Source: an uncultured Burkholderiales bacterium
GTDB lineage: Bacteria; Pseudomonadota; Gammaproteobacteria; Burkholderiales; Burkholderiaceae_C
Assembly (NCBI GenBank): GCA_903871545.1
Contig: CAIQHG010000001.1
Coordinates: forward strand, 1 to 58,250
Length of the DNA stretch: 58,250 bases
Direction of reading: 5' to 3'
Shown: one piece after another, positions 16,481-26,056 of the stretch
How the letters are laid out: every line of letters starts with the position of its first letter
How positions within the stretch are numbered: position 1 is the first letter of the stretch
Made by a program: the position numbers and the translations under genes
Notes under the pieces: generated by a model
Told to the model about the DNA's origin: nothing
The model's database searches: none
What the model saw: only the letters and a program-made list of their open reading frames with translations

Positions 16481-17346
16481 TAAATGCCTCCCTCGTTGTT
16501 GAGCGCTTGTTCAAGTGCCCGTTTTAAATAAACCTTTACAAGCTCTTTTTTATACTCAGCACTTCCTAAAGCGTCCCCAACCGGTTCAACTAAAGAATGC
16601 GCTAACTCACACGCAAGCTCAAAATTTTCTACCCTTGCAGGCTTCCCCTCCAATAAATCTTGAACTTCCCCCATCCTAATTGGCACTTCACCAATTGAGC
16701 CCAACACAATTTGCACGTCTTGCAGACATTGATCAACCACTTGAAATTTAACAGCAACTCCAAGCGCCGGCCAATCCTCTGCGGAACGGGTCGTACATTT
16801 CAAATAAACACACCGACTCCCATTTAAATTAGGAATGCAGATTTCTTCGATAATTTCATCCCCCCGAAGCGCCGTCTCGTAGTAACCTTTATACAAATCA
16901 ATCACATCTATAGTGCGGCTTCCTTTTTTACTAACCGCGGTTACGCTTGCTCCTAATGCGGACAACAAGGGCGGCAAATCCATGTGGGGGTCGCCGTGGG
17001 CTAAGGCACCACCGATACGGGCTATGTTGCGTACCCTCACATTGGCAAGTCTTTTCATCGTAAGGCTAATTACGGGTGCATGAGTCTTTACTAATTCAGA
17101 GTGCTCCAAAGCGCTCAAAGTAGTCATTGAGCCAATCAAAAGCTCACCAGAGTGACCTACATTAATATGATCTAAGTTACTTATTCCACGAAGACTAACT
17201 AATTTTGAGGGTTGATAAACACCACTCTTCATCATCAACATCAGGGCCGTTCCCCCTGCCTGGGTGCGAATCTGTGAATCATCAACATCCAGACAATTAA
17301 GAGCCCCTTTAATATCGGTTGCTTCAATAAATTCGAATGATTTCAT
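16480..17346 (-). CDS. FAD-binding medium subunit of a molybdenum hydroxylase (CoxM type)
   Basis: A 288-residue FAD subunit. The N-terminal FAD-binding domain has AGGTALMLMMKSGVYQP (flavin phosphate loop) and later TMKRLANVRVRNIARIGGALAHGDPHMDLPPLL, the second flavin-contact block (N-x-G-G-x-L-x-x-x-x-x-x-D-x-x in the family). The C-terminal CO dehydrogenase flavoprotein domain runs from about 180. It passes electrons to the final acceptor. It is the first of the three enzyme subunits to be transcribed, three bases after the coxG-like gene. Confidence 0.92.
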   Translation of the reverse strand: MKSFEFIEATDIKGALNCLDVDDSQIRTQAGGTALMLMMKSGVYQPSKLVSLRGISNLDHINVGHSGELLIGSMTTLSALEHSELVKTHAPVISLTMKRLANVRVRNIARIGGALAHGDPHMDLPPLLSALGASVTAVSKKGSRTIDVIDLYKGYYETALRGDEIIEEICIPNLNGSRCVYLKCTTRSAEDWPALGVAVKFQVVDQCLQDVQIVLGSIGEVPIRMGEVQDLLEGKPARVENFELACELAHSLVEPVGDALGSAEYKKELVKVYLKRALEQALNNEGGI

Positions 17347-17349
17347 TTA

Positions 17350-17802
17350 TTATTCCTCGTCAAGATTAAACGCTTGCTTTAAATGTTTTGTGAATTGAGA
17401 CTCCATCTCTTTGATTTTGGAGCGAATGACAGGTTGACCAAGACTGCCTAATTTACCCGTTAAAGAAACATCTATTTCATAATCCACTAAAGTATGACCA
17501 TCCTTTTCAGTCAAATTCGCACTCGACGTTGAAACCAGTCTACCCACCATTCCAATGGGAGTGCCCTCAGATCTGGCAACTATACGGGTGGGCTCAATGC
17601 TCTCAGTAATCTCAACAGAGATCTCGAATTTTAATTTGATATACGCCACCTTAGTCTCCAAGGTAGCGCTGTAAACGTTTGGTGCTTTTTCTACTAAATT
17701 GCTGACCCCTTCAATACAGGTAGCAAAAAAACGCGCATCCGAGAGCTTGCTAAAAACCTTTGCAGCAGGCAATCTTAGGTCTATTTGTCCCTCAACTTTC
17801 AC
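17350..17802 (-). CDS. CoxG-like SRPBCC protein
   Basis: A 150-residue SRPBCC-fold protein (start MKVEGQIDLRLPAAKVFSKLSDARFFATCIEGV) of the CO dehydrogenase subunit G family. In known clusters CoxG assists molybdenum hydroxylases; in Oligotropha-type systems it is proposed to tether or deliver quinone to the enzyme. It overlaps the preceding hydrolase gene by four bases (ATGA, 17799-17802) and lies three bases before the FAD subunit gene, so it belongs to the same translational string. No cofactor ligands are visible. Confidence 0.85.
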   Translation of the reverse strand: MKVEGQIDLRLPAAKVFSKLSDARFFATCIEGVSNLVEKAPNVYSATLETKVAYIKLKFEISVEITESIEPTRIVARSEGTPIGMVGRLVSTSSANLTEKDGHTLVDYEIDVSLTGKLGSLGQPVIRSKIKEMESQFTKHLKQAFNLDEE

Positions 17803-18641
17803 GGCGAACTCTTAGCCAGTAAATTGACCAAAGCATCACACACAATTTGCGGACATTCAATAGGAGTTAAATGCCGAGCCTTATCAATGACTTGCATTGT
17901 GGAGTGAGCAATGTGTGAATGAAGAAGCTCGGACATCTCAATTGGGGTCGCGTAATCCTCGGAGCCCACAAGGATGCTTGTTGGCACCCCCAGACCAGCC
18001 AATGAATGACGCAGATCAAAATCTCCCATCATTTGACATGTATTTGCAAAAGCATTTACATCGGTCTTTTTAAATATTGAGACTGCACGATCAACAACGG
18101 ATGGATTATTTTCTCTAAATGAGTCCGAGAACCATCTGGTTTTCTGAAAATCTACAAGCGCTTGCATCCCCCCCGTAAGAGCCTTGTCTGCGCGCTCTCT
18201 CCACTTAAGGGCCGCATCCTCACCGTACCATGCAGTTGAGTCAAGCATGCCTAGGGCTTGTGTTTTTTCTGGATATTTCGCTGCAAATGCCAATGAAATG
18301 CAACCCCCCATAGAAGCTCCTGCAATCGCACTGCTACTCCAGCCAATGTGAGTGAGCAAAGCAGCTATGTCGTCTGCAAATAATTCGGCCGTGTATTTGC
18401 CACCGCTAAGCGTAGAGTCCCCGTGGCCCCGAACATCAAGTGTCAAAATATCAGCATGTTGAATAAGTAAATCCACAACAGGTTGCCAAAACTCACGACT
18501 CATAGCAAGTGAGTGAACAAGCGTAATACGGGGTCTTTGCGTAGTAGAGGCTCCCCTATGCAAAGAGTAAGATATATGTTCTTCATTTTTTATGAAAACC
18601 TTACTCTCTATTTTGGTGATATCGGTTTGTGTAAATTTCAT
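17799..18641 (-). CDS. Alpha/beta hydrolase (PcaD-like)
   Basis: A 280-residue alpha/beta hydrolase resembling 3-oxoadipate enol-lactonases and related C-C or lactone hydrolases. The nucleophile elbow is GASMGGCIS (serine in G-A-S-M-G), preceded by LDVRGHGDS, and the catalytic histidine is in KARHLTPIECP near the C-terminus. Acid residue is probably the aspartate in VGSEDYATP. It is the first gene of the hydroxylase string, 107 bases after livF. Its place suggests a hydrolytic step on the ring-cleavage or ester product. A decayed paralogue lies at 12081-12240. Confidence 0.85.
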   Translation of the reverse strand: MKFTQTDITKIESKVFIKNEEHISYSLHRGASTTQRPRITLVHSLAMSREFWQPVVDLLIQHADILTLDVRGHGDSTLSGGKYTAELFADDIAALLTHIGWSSSAIAGASMGGCISLAFAAKYPEKTQALGMLDSTAWYGEDAALKWRERADKALTGGMQALVDFQKTRWFSDSFRENNPSVVDRAVSIFKKTDVNAFANTCQMMGDFDLRHSLAGLGVPTSILVGSEDYATPIEMSELLHSHIAHSTMQVIDKARHLTPIECPQIVCDALVNLLAKSSP

Positions 18642-18748
18642 CTTTTCTTTCTTTATTCAGCCGAGACTGTATCTTTCATTAAGAACAGCACTCATAGGGA
18701 ATTCACTGAGCACTAAGATTTTACGTGAAGAAATATATCAATTTATAT

Positions 18749-19453
18749 TTAAGCACTCAAAAACGTTTCTAAAACCTCTTTGTTATTCATTAAGTTAGCC
18801 GGCGTATCGTGAAATTTGACCTCCCCCGCGGAGAGAACATATATCTGGTCAGCAACTTTGGTGGTCAGACTTGCGTTTTGTTCAACAAGGAAAACCGTAA
18901 GGTCTTGCTTCTTCAAAGATATCAACGCCTCTCCAATTTGCTCAATCACGATGGGCGCCAGCCCCAAAGAGGGCTCATCAAATATACAAAGTTTGGGGTC
19001 CGACATTAAACCCACCGCAACAGCAACCATCTGTTGTTGCCCACCCGACATCGTACCCACCAACTGATGGCGCCGCTCCTTTAGGATAGGAAATAAAGCA
19101 AAGTTTCTGTCCATCAGATCTTGAAATAAGGTAGTGTTTTGTAAGGAGTAAGCGCCCATCATCAAATTTTCTTCCACAGACATTCGGGGAAAAAGACCCC
19201 GCCCCTCTGGGACGATCGAGAGTCCTTTGACAATACGCAAATGGGGCTTGATGCTGGAGAGGTTTTCGTTCAAAAAAGATACCTGCCCTGACTCAAATGA
19301 ATTGAGCCCCCCAATGGCCCTGACTATAGAGCTCTTGCCCGCGCCGTTAGGGCCAATGAGAGCGGTGATTTGCCCTTGGCCAATTTTGAGGGAGACACCG
19401 TTTACTGCAAGAAAATTGCCGTACCGAATCGTCAGATCTTTTATCTCAAGCAT
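18749..19453 (-). CDS. livF: ABC transporter ATP-binding protein, LivF type
   Basis: A 234-residue ATPase of the branched-chain amino acid (HAAT) importer family. Walker A GPNGAGKSS near 35-43, Q-loop region, signature MSGGQQQMVAVA, and Walker B LCIFDEPSLGLAP. It energises import through the LivH/LivM channel. It overlaps livG by eight bases. Such importers in catabolic plasmids often take up aromatic acids or amides rather than amino acids, so the gene symbol denotes family, not substrate. Confidence 0.9.
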   Translation of the reverse strand: MLEIKDLTIRYGNFLAVNGVSLKIGQGQITALIGPNGAGKSSIVRAIGGLNSFESGQVSFLNENLSSIKPHLRIVKGLSIVPEGRGLFPRMSVEENLMMGAYSLQNTTLFQDLMDRNFALFPILKERRHQLVGTMSGGQQQMVAVAVGLMSDPKLCIFDEPSLGLAPIVIEQIGEALISLKKQDLTVFLVEQNASLTTKVADQIYVLSAGEVKFHDTPANLMNNKEVLETFLSA

Positions 19454-20177
19454 GTGCAGATCCCAAGTATTCTTTGATCACCCGCTGGTTGGAGAGTATT
19501 TGCGAGGGCGGGCCGTCCGCGATTTTCTCGCCCGCAATTAAAACAACCACTCTATCAGCCAACTCCTTGATCACCCGCATCGTGTGCTCAATCACAAAAA
19601 CAGAGGCGTACGCTTTAAGCTCCTGAAGCAACTGGATCATCTCATTGACCTCGGACGTTGCCAATCCCCCCACAGGCTCATCCAACATGATGAGCTTGGG
19701 CTTTAAAACAAGTCGCATCATCAGCTCTAACTTTCTTTGCTCAAACAAAGTTATGTCTTTCGCCGCCTTACTGAGCACAGGGGTAAGCTTTAACCACTCT
19801 AAGTACTGAGTATATTGATGATCCGTAATACCCTCTTCTTTAAATAAAAGACGAGCGATATCTATATTTCTTTGGACCGTTAAGCCACCAAACACTCTCA
19901 CCGCTTGGTACGTTCTACAAAGGCCCAGTCCAACAAGCTGGTGCGCGCTCTTGCCAAGCATCGATTGACCCGCAAACTCCATCTCCCCAGACAAGGGCGT
20001 GAAATGTCCGGTCAACACATTCACAAAGGTCGATTTGCCCGACCCGTTGGGGCCAATCATCCCCAAAGACTCATTTGCTTGCATCTCAAAGTTAATTTTA
20101 TTAAGCGCGTATAGACCCCCAAAGCGCAGGGTTAGATCTCTAACACTTAAAAGGGGCGGTGCAGCGGGTTGATTCAT
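19446..20177 (-). CDS. livG: ABC transporter ATP-binding protein, LivG type (unusual signature motif)
   Basis: A 243-residue ATPase, partner of LivF. Walker A GPNGSGKST (about 41-49) and Walker B LIMLDEPVGGLA are intact. The ABC signature, normally L-S-x-G-Q or the LivG form with GQQR, reads ITLFEQRKLE here: the Ser/Gly pair is missing and only the glutamine is kept. The signature normally contacts the ATP bound by the other subunit, so this half-site may be catalytically weak, as in asymmetric ABC dimers. It overlaps livM by four bases and livF by eight. Confidence 0.88.
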   Translation of the reverse strand: MNQPAAPPLLSVRDLTLRFGGLYALNKINFEMQANESLGMIGPNGSGKSTFVNVLTGHFTPLSGEMEFAGQSMLGKSAHQLVGLGLCRTYQAVRVFGGLTVQRNIDIARLLFKEEGITDHQYTQYLEWLKLTPVLSKAAKDITLFEQRKLELMMRLVLKPKLIMLDEPVGGLATSEVNEMIQLLQELKAYASVFVIEHTMRVIKELADRVVVLIAGEKIADGPPSQILSNQRVIKEYLGSAHA

Positions 20178-21103
20178 TTCTTAGCATCTCTCCATGCAAG
20201 GTAAGTACCGTAAACTCCGCCGGGCATCAAAAGCGTGATCATTACGATCAAAACGCCTGAGAGAATATCCTTGTACGCCTCCAAACTCTGCAACAAAAAC
20301 GGCAAAGGAGCCAATAATAAAGATCCAATAACGGGGCCCGCTATGGTGGCTTTGCCTCCAAAGGCCACGAACAACCAAATATTCAAAGACGAGAGCACGT
20401 CAAAAGAGCGCGGCGATATAAATCCTATATAAGTTGCGTAAAAGCATCCCCCAAGGGCTGCGTATAAAGAGACAATAAAGAAAGCAATAACTCGGTTGAT
20501 CACCACATTGATTCCCAACGACTCAGCCAGCACATCATCCTCCCTGATAGCCACAAACCTTTGCCCTAACTTGGAGTGGTAAATAAAATATGAAAATCCA
20601 ATACCAAAGACCGCTATCAGGGCGAGCATGCACTCAAAAGCAAAGCCCTTTATTGGCTCACCAAACCAAAGCGGTGGATTAATTTGGTTAATTCCAGTGT
20701 CTCCGTTGGTGAATTTTGGAAAAAATATAAATGCCAAAGTCAAAGTGCTTTGAATGATCAAAGAGCACAGGGTAAAGTAAAAGCCCTTCAACCTGAGAGA
20801 GGGCAGTCCAAGCAACACCCCAATGAGGGACGCAAAGACCGTTGCAATAGGCAGGGCAACCCAAAAATTAATATGCCACTCAGCCATAAAGTAAAGTAAA
20901 GCATACGCAGCAATACCCGATATAGCCGCAAACATCAACGGCATTAGGCCCACGAATCCGTAAAGGATGTTCATCCCCGTGGCCCAAAATATATTTAAAT
21001 ACGTAATGCCTAATATAAAACCCAAAAAACGGTTGTCCTTAAACAAAAAGGGCAATACCAATAACGCAAGAGTCAATAGCGCGTGCTGGGGTTTGATCTT
21101 CAT
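20174..21103 (-). CDS. livM: ABC transporter permease, LivM type
   Basis: A 309-residue inner-membrane permease with about eight to nine hydrophobic segments. The family block LGQRFVAIREDDVLAESLGINVV is the cytoplasmic coupling loop (EAA-like) of LivM proteins. Together with LivH it forms the channel for a solute delivered by the periplasmic binding protein. It overlaps both neighbours by four bases (ATGA), a tight translational string livH-livM-livG. Confidence 0.92.
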   Translation of the reverse strand: MKIKPQHALLTLALLVLPFLFKDNRFLGFILGITYLNIFWATGMNILYGFVGLMPLMFAAISGIAAYALLYFMAEWHINFWVALPIATVFASLIGVLLGLPSLRLKGFYFTLCSLIIQSTLTLAFIFFPKFTNGDTGINQINPPLWFGEPIKGFAFECMLALIAVFGIGFSYFIYHSKLGQRFVAIREDDVLAESLGINVVINRVIAFFIVSLYAALGGCFYATYIGFISPRSFDVLSSLNIWLFVAFGGKATIAGPVIGSLLLAPLPFLLQSLEAYKDILSGVLIVMITLLMPGGVYGTYLAWRDAKK

Positions 21104-21978
21104 TTCAGGAAAAGTCCGTTTGGCTTGACGAGTAAGATCAAAAGCATTGCGATGAGGTAGGAGAAGGTTGCTACAGTTGGACTCGTGAAATTACTCACTA
21201 TAGCCTGTGTAAATCCAAATACCAACCCAATCACCAAAGCACCTATTACGGATCCTGGGCCGCCCACAATCATGATTGCAAACGCCGTAATTGACATGGT
21301 CCATGCAATCGATAAATCAAAACTGTAAGCGAGTGCATATAACAAACCACCTAAATAAATAATAGAGGATCCGAGTACGAAAGAGATTTTATAAATCGAG
21401 TGAACATCAACCCCGCGCAACAAAGCGGCCTCCCTGTTTTGAAACACCGCTCTAATCGCGCGGCCAAGCGGGTGGTAGCGCAGTAAGATAAACAGCAGAG
21501 CAATGCTCAGGTACGCAATCACCAGGACCAAAATTCTGTTGTTGGTCATTGGAAACGGACCAATCATCGTGACCCCCGAGACCAAAGGGGGCAAGGAGAA
21601 TTGGTCACTCCATTTTGCAAATGTCATGGAGAAAATTCCAGACATGATTTGAGTCAACCCAAGTGTGATCACAAAATAAGAGATATTTCTATCAGGAACG
21701 TTGTAGAGACGTCGAAAAAGTAATTTCTCAAAAAGAAGGGACAAACCCACACTGGCGATGAGCACCAGTGAACACGCCGTAAAGCTATTGATTCCGTAAG
21801 AGGAGGTCAGTCCCCAAGCAACCAACGCGGATAAAAGAAAAAATTGACCGTTACTTGCGTTCGGTAACCAAATGCAACCATAAACGATGGTCACCCCTGC
21901 CGCTACGAGCGCAAATACCGCCCCCAAGAGTAGGCCAGTAGAGACGGTCGAGGCGAGTAAAAGCAGGAATGAGTCCAC
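21100..21978 (-). CDS. livH: ABC transporter permease, LivH type
   Basis: A 292-residue integral membrane permease. Helices cover most of the length; the coupling-loop block RYHPLGRAIRAVFQNREAALLRGVDV and the AFAIMIVGGPGSVIGALVIG segment are typical of LivH. It pairs with LivM. It starts 25 bases after the binding-protein gene and is transcribed from the same promoter. Confidence 0.92.
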   Translation of the reverse strand: MDSFLLLLASTVSTGLLLGAVFALVAAGVTIVYGCIWLPNASNGQFFLLSALVAWGLTSSYGINSFTACSLVLIASVGLSLLFEKLLFRRLYNVPDRNISYFVITLGLTQIMSGIFSMTFAKWSDQFSLPPLVSGVTMIGPFPMTNNRILVLVIAYLSIALLFILLRYHPLGRAIRAVFQNREAALLRGVDVHSIYKISFVLGSSIIYLGGLLYALAYSFDLSIAWTMSITAFAIMIVGGPGSVIGALVIGLVFGFTQAIVSNFTSPTVATFSYLIAMLLILLVKPNGLFLK

Positions 21979-22003
21979 GGTAATATTTTTTCTTTAAATG
22001 CGC

Positions 22004-23215
22004 TTACTTAACCAAGTCATAAACGGGTATGACCTCAGGATTCCACTCAAAGTAGGAAAGCTGCTTGGATTTGTAGTTGCGTTTGCCGTCAACGGAGACA
22101 ATTTGCATAAAGTACATGTACTCTTTTCTTGCTCCGTTGCTGTCAAAGTGAATGGGGGTACCGCTGGTGAGCTCTTTGATGTTCATTTTGGTGAACGCCT
22201 CCCTTAATTTCTCCCTGTCCACCACGCCTGCAGCTTCAATGGCGGATTTGAAAATATAAGGCGTGTTGTAGCAGTAATTTTCAACATAGGAGGGGGGGCG
22301 GTTATTTGCGGCGTCATATTTTGCAATAAAGTCTTTACCCTCTTTGGGTAAGTTATCAATGCCTTGATCAAAGAAGGTCCCGTAAATTGAGCCTACGCTT
22401 TTGGAACCCCAGTTAAAGACCTGCGTCGTAATTCCAAAGGGGTGAATGATCTGTTCGGGCTTCACGCCTAAGTCCAATAATTGGTTGTTGATTACGGCGT
22501 CAAATGCGCCCGCACCACTGATGATGACGTAGTCTGCGTTTGCGGCCTTGACCTGGGCGGACTGCACGGTTGCGTCGCTAGAGCCTTGGGGGAAAACAAT
22601 GTCTGTGACCACTTTGAGTTTGGACTTTTCAGCCTGGTATTTAAAGCCAGCAAAAATAGCTCTCATCAGTGCAGCGTCCGAGTACATCAGTGCAACCGTT
22701 GCGCCTGGCTTTCTTTGCTCTATGAATTTGGCCATTGAGTAGCCCCATCCCACCGCGTCAGGCTCTATGCGAAAGGTGTACTTCGTGCCCGGCTTGGTGA
22801 GCTGAGGAAAGGCGGCGACGGGGACCAAGAACGGTACTTTATTTTGTTCCGCGTAGCCGTACATAGCGAGTGAAACATCAGAGTTGGTGGTACCACTAAT
22901 TGCGACTACTTTATCGTTGACATCAAAATTTCTAACAGACGCAAGGGCCTGCGTTGGATTAGTTTGATTGTCTTGAACAATAAATTCAAGGGGTCGTTTG
23001 AGCACACCCCCACTGTTGTTGATCTCGTCAACGGCGAACTTTAAACCCGCCGCACAACTGGAGCCAAAAAAGGTCCACGCACCGGTAAGCTCAGTGGAGA
23101 ATCCAATTTTAATGGGCTCCCCCGACGGGGTCTGCGCGTGAGCCCCTAACCCCGTTAAACCAAACGCTGCTATCAATAGTGATTGCAGCAAAGTACTCTT
23201 AAAAAGCTGTCTCAT
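22004..23215 (-). CDS. livK: Periplasmic solute-binding protein of the Liv-type importer
   Basis: About 403 residues, with a signal peptide (MRQLFKSTLLQSLLIAAFGLTG..AHAQ, cleavage after AHA) and the Peripla_BP_6 fold: PIKIGFSTELTGAWTFFGSSCAAGLKFAVDEINNSGGV, then a type I binding-protein core. It captures the substrate for LivHMGF. The ATG at 23213-23215 has an excellent AAAGGAG before it; a start eleven codons upstream is unlikely. Relatives bind amino acids, aromatic acids or amides. The C-terminal region is complete. It is the first gene of the transporter block and follows the IclR gene after about 100 bases that contain a CGTCC/GGACG hairpin. Confidence 0.9.
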   Translation of the reverse strand: MRQLFKSTLLQSLLIAAFGLTGLGAHAQTPSGEPIKIGFSTELTGAWTFFGSSCAAGLKFAVDEINNSGGVLKRPLEFIVQDNQTNPTQALASVRNFDVNDKVVAISGTTNSDVSLAMYGYAEQNKVPFLVPVAAFPQLTKPGTKYTFRIEPDAVGWGYSMAKFIEQRKPGATVALMYSDAALMRAIFAGFKYQAEKSKLKVVTDIVFPQGSSDATVQSAQVKAANADYVIISGAGAFDAVINNQLLDLGVKPEQIIHPFGITTQVFNWGSKSVGSIYGTFFDQGIDNLPKEGKDFIAKYDAANNRPPSYVENYCYNTPYIFKSAIEAAGVVDREKLREAFTKMNIKELTSGTPIHFDSNGARKEYMYFMQIVSVDGKRNYKSKQLSYFEWNPEVIPVYDLVK

Positions 23216-23319
23216 ATGTATCTCCTTTGTATATAGTCTGAACACCACCCTCTTTGTCCCACGTCCTTTAGGACGGGGAGTAGACTTAACTCCAACCCAC
23301 CCTTTTTTTTGCGTCTCAC

Positions 23320-24138
23320 TTACTCCACACCTCTAATTGGCCAAATCTTTGCAAGTGCCTGAGTTTTCTCCATCAACAGCGGCGCCATGGCTACCAATTC
23401 TTTTTTACTGGTCCTGTAAACCGGGGCTCCCACACTCACCACGGCCACACAGCGTTTAATCATTCTTGTATCCGTTATAAAAAGCGGCGCAGCAATAGCG
23501 CCTACCCCAAGCTCATTTTCTTCATAACTAATGGCAAAGCCCTTTTTTTGAACCCATTTCCAGTCCGCTTCAATCTCCTTTTTCGTGGATTTAGAATGCA
23601 CGGTGCATTTTTGTATCCCCTGTTGGTGAATCAATGACCAAGCGATTTCAGGGTACAAAGTGGATAACCAAGCTTTTCCTACAGCGTGAGTGGTCAGCCC
23701 AATCTCAAGCCTGTAATTGGGATCAATTTGCAAAGACCGCTTAGAACCCGCCTGCACAAGCACCCAAGTAATCTTATCTACCCCTTCAACCACCGCCAGT
23801 CGCACAAGCTCACCACTGGCGCTTGCGAGCTCTTTAAGCACCTCACTGGATTGATCCAAAAGGCGCGACTGCGATAACTTTCTCAACCCCAAATTGCTGA
23901 GCTTAAAGGTCAACTCGTAAAGACCATTGTCAGAGCGACAATAAATGTATCCCGCCGCCACGAGCTCATTTAGTAGCCTAAGAACAATCACTTTGTTCAC
24001 ATCCATCGTTCTCGCAAGCTCAGACAAAGACCACCCCGACTCCCCCTGGGAGATGATCTCAATTAACTCAAGCCCACGGCGCATCGACACCACGCCTGAG
24101 GCTTGGTTGGTGATCTCTGTGATGGATTTGGATTTCAT
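23320..24138 (-). CDS. IclR-family transcriptional regulator
   Basis: A 272-residue regulator. N-terminal winged helix-turn-helix (about 18-75: GLELIIISQ-like start, SLSELARTMDVNKVIVLRLLNELVAAGYI), then the IclR effector domain (about 90-260) with the VGKAWLSTLYPE and GVGAIAAPLF blocks. IclR proteins control aromatic and related catabolic operons in response to a pathway metabolite. It lies four bases after hyuB and before the importer genes, so it is inside the operon it probably controls. Effector unknown. Confidence 0.9.
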   Translation of the reverse strand: MKSKSITEITNQASGVVSMRRGLELIEIISQGESGWSLSELARTMDVNKVIVLRLLNELVAAGYIYCRSDNGLYELTFKLSNLGLRKLSQSRLLDQSSEVLKELASASGELVRLAVVEGVDKITWVLVQAGSKRSLQIDPNYRLEIGLTTHAVGKAWLSTLYPEIAWSLIHQQGIQKCTVHSKSTKKEIEADWKWVQKKGFAISYEENELGVGAIAAPLFITDTRMIKRCVAVVSVGAPVYRTSKKELVAMAPLLMEKTQALAKIWPIRGVE

Positions 24139-24142
24139 AAAA

Positions 24143-26056
24143 TTAACTACAACATCTCCAACGCATCAAACCCTCTTCGTTTGCTTGTCGGTATAAACTC
24201 TCCGCCGCTAGGCGCACTTTATGAGACTCTTGCCTATGGACAACAATCTTCTCACTGCGTTTAGAAGTTTGAGCAGTCCCGTCTTTGGGTAGCCTTAGGT
24301 CGAACATTTTTTTCCTAAGCTCCACAGACTCCTCAAACTTTGCTTGCCCCGTTGCTGCGTCAATCACTACCCCGTAAAGCTGCGCCGCTGCCGCAGCCGA
24401 CACATAACCGTTTTTTACATCTTGCTCCACATCCTCTAACTTCCTCTCTAGAGGGGACCCAAAACCGCCCCCCCCACCCGAGCGCAGTATCCACTCATTG
24501 TCTTTGCTCAATAACTTAGAAAACACCTTCCCCGTGGTGTAGATCTGTGTCTTCCCGTCTTTTGCAATCCCTACTTGATTTCCCATCGCAGATAAACCAC
24601 CAAACAAACCCCAAGGCTTGCACTCAACGCGCTCTATTTGGCAGTTAAACATAATGTCGGATTTAACGCGGACGATTTGCTCAGTACCCAAGCCCCCCCT
24701 TTGTCGTCCAGCACCGCCCGAGTCCTCTCTCAATCCGTATTTCTCTACGATGAGTGGATATTTCGCCTCGACTTGTTCGGAGGGTCCGTTGTGAGTGTCT
24801 CCATCGTTAATCGCAATCGTGGCACTCATCCCGTCTTCATTGTGTTTTGCCCCCCAACCCCCCCCAATGAGCCCTCCTAGGTACAGAAATAGTTTGTTCT
24901 CGACCGGCGTTTTGCCGTGAACACTTGCGATCACGAGGTCAGCGTGATGTCCAGCGATCACCTTTTGCGGGATCGCTGTAGATAAAGCTTTAAATACCGT
25001 ATCCACCACAGTCATTGGGAAAGTCATCCACCAACGCATGGGGGCGGGGCGGGTGGCGCTGATCACTTTGCCCGGGGGTAAGATCACGCTTAACGCCTTA
25101 AAGCAACCATCGTTAATAGGCAACTCATTTGCTGCAGTCAGGCATTTAAACGCGACTTGCGCACAGGCAATGCCTGCCGCCTCGCCCGAGTTATAAAAAC
25201 CCTTAACCTGATTGCTCACCTCTGTGAGATCAATCGTCATTTGATCCCCGGCTACAAGGACTTTTACCCTAATAGGTATTTTCCTGCCCAACTCAATCCC
25301 GTCGTCATCCATAAAAGACTCAGCAAAGTACTCCCCGTCGGGAATCGTTTTAACCACCTCGCGAACGCTTGCCTCGCTTTGCTTAAAAATTTCTTGAATG
25401 GATTGATCTACCGCAAGTAATTCAAACCTCCCCAATAACTCAAGGTATCGGCGCTCTCCCGTTTTGACCGCTGCAATTTGGGCCCTAAAGTCCCCCATCG
25501 CGCGCTCAGGGATCCGCACATTCATCTCAATAATGTCAACTAAATCTTGATTGAGTTTGCCTTTTATGTAGGCTTTGAGAATAGGAACCTGCAGACCCTC
25601 TGAGTAAATATCACTCGTCATGCCGTCAAGCGTTCCCCCCACATCTTGCCAATGAGCCATACAGGCAGAAAAAGCAACCACTTCGCTGCGCCAGAAAATG
25701 GGGACCACAAATGTCATGTGGTTAAGATGACTGCCCGTAATGTAGGCATCATTGGTTAGCAGTACATCGCCGTCCTCTAGCCCCGTGTGATCAAACTTGG
25801 AGATCATGCGTTTAACCGTATTGCTCATCCCCCGTATAAACATAGGAAGACCAATGCCAATGGAGACCGTGTTCCCCTCCCGATCAAAGAGCCCAACCGT
25901 AAAGTCCAGGGCCTCGTAGATAATCATGTTGTAGGCGGTGCGCATGAGATTGGATTTCATCTCCTCCGTAATCGCCACAACTGCGTTTCGAATGATCTCG
26001 GTGACCACCGGATCGGGCAATGAAGACTGCGCGTTGGAGGGGTTAAGTTTAGTCAT
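24143..26056 (-). CDS. hyuB: Hydantoinase B / N-methylhydantoinase beta-type subunit
   Basis: A 637-residue HyuB-family protein (hydantoinase B/oxoprolinase). Typical blocks: VVTEIIRNAVVAITEEMKSNLMRTAYN near the start, NDAYITGSHLNHMTFVVPIF, the GEAAGIACAQVAFKCL region, and the glycine-rich EDSGGAGRQRGGLG toward the C-terminus. With HyuA it forms ATP-dependent amidohydrolases or carboxylases that act on cyclic amides, lactams or ketones. The ATG at 26054-26056 overlaps the hyuA stop by eight bases; longer frames read into hyuA and lack the family N-terminus. Substrate unknown. Confidence 0.9.
   Translation of the reverse strand: MTKLNPSNAQSSLPDPVVTEIIRNAVVAITEEMKSNLMRTAYNMIIYEALDFTVGLFDREGNTVSIGIGLPMFIRGMSNTVKRMISKFDHTGLEDGDVLLTNDAYITGSHLNHMTFVVPIFWRSEVVAFSACMAHWQDVGGTLDGMTSDIYSEGLQVPILKAYIKGKLNQDLVDIIEMNVRIPERAMGDFRAQIAAVKTGERRYLELLGRFELLAVDQSIQEIFKQSEASVREVVKTIPDGEYFAESFMDDDGIELGRKIPIRVKVLVAGDQMTIDLTEVSNQVKGFYNSGEAAGIACAQVAFKCLTAANELPINDGCFKALSVILPPGKVISATRPAPMRWWMTFPMTVVDTVFKALSTAIPQKVIAGHHADLVIASVHGKTPVENKLFLYLGGLIGGGWGAKHNEDGMSATIAINDGDTHNGPSEQVEAKYPLIVEKYGLREDSGGAGRQRGGLGTEQIVRVKSDIMFNCQIERVECKPWGLFGGLSAMGNQVGIAKDGKTQIYTTGKVFSKLLSKDNEWILRSGGGGGFGSPLERKLEDVEQDVKNGYVSAAAAAQLYGVVIDAATGQAKFEESVELRKKMFDLRLPKDGTAQTSKRSEKIVVHRQESHKVRLAAESLYRQANEEGLMRWRCCS

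Noticed and set aside
13701-17802. Carbon monoxide dehydrogenase operon
   Set aside because: Subunit types agree, but the AYRCSFR loop of CO dehydrogenase is missing in the large subunit.
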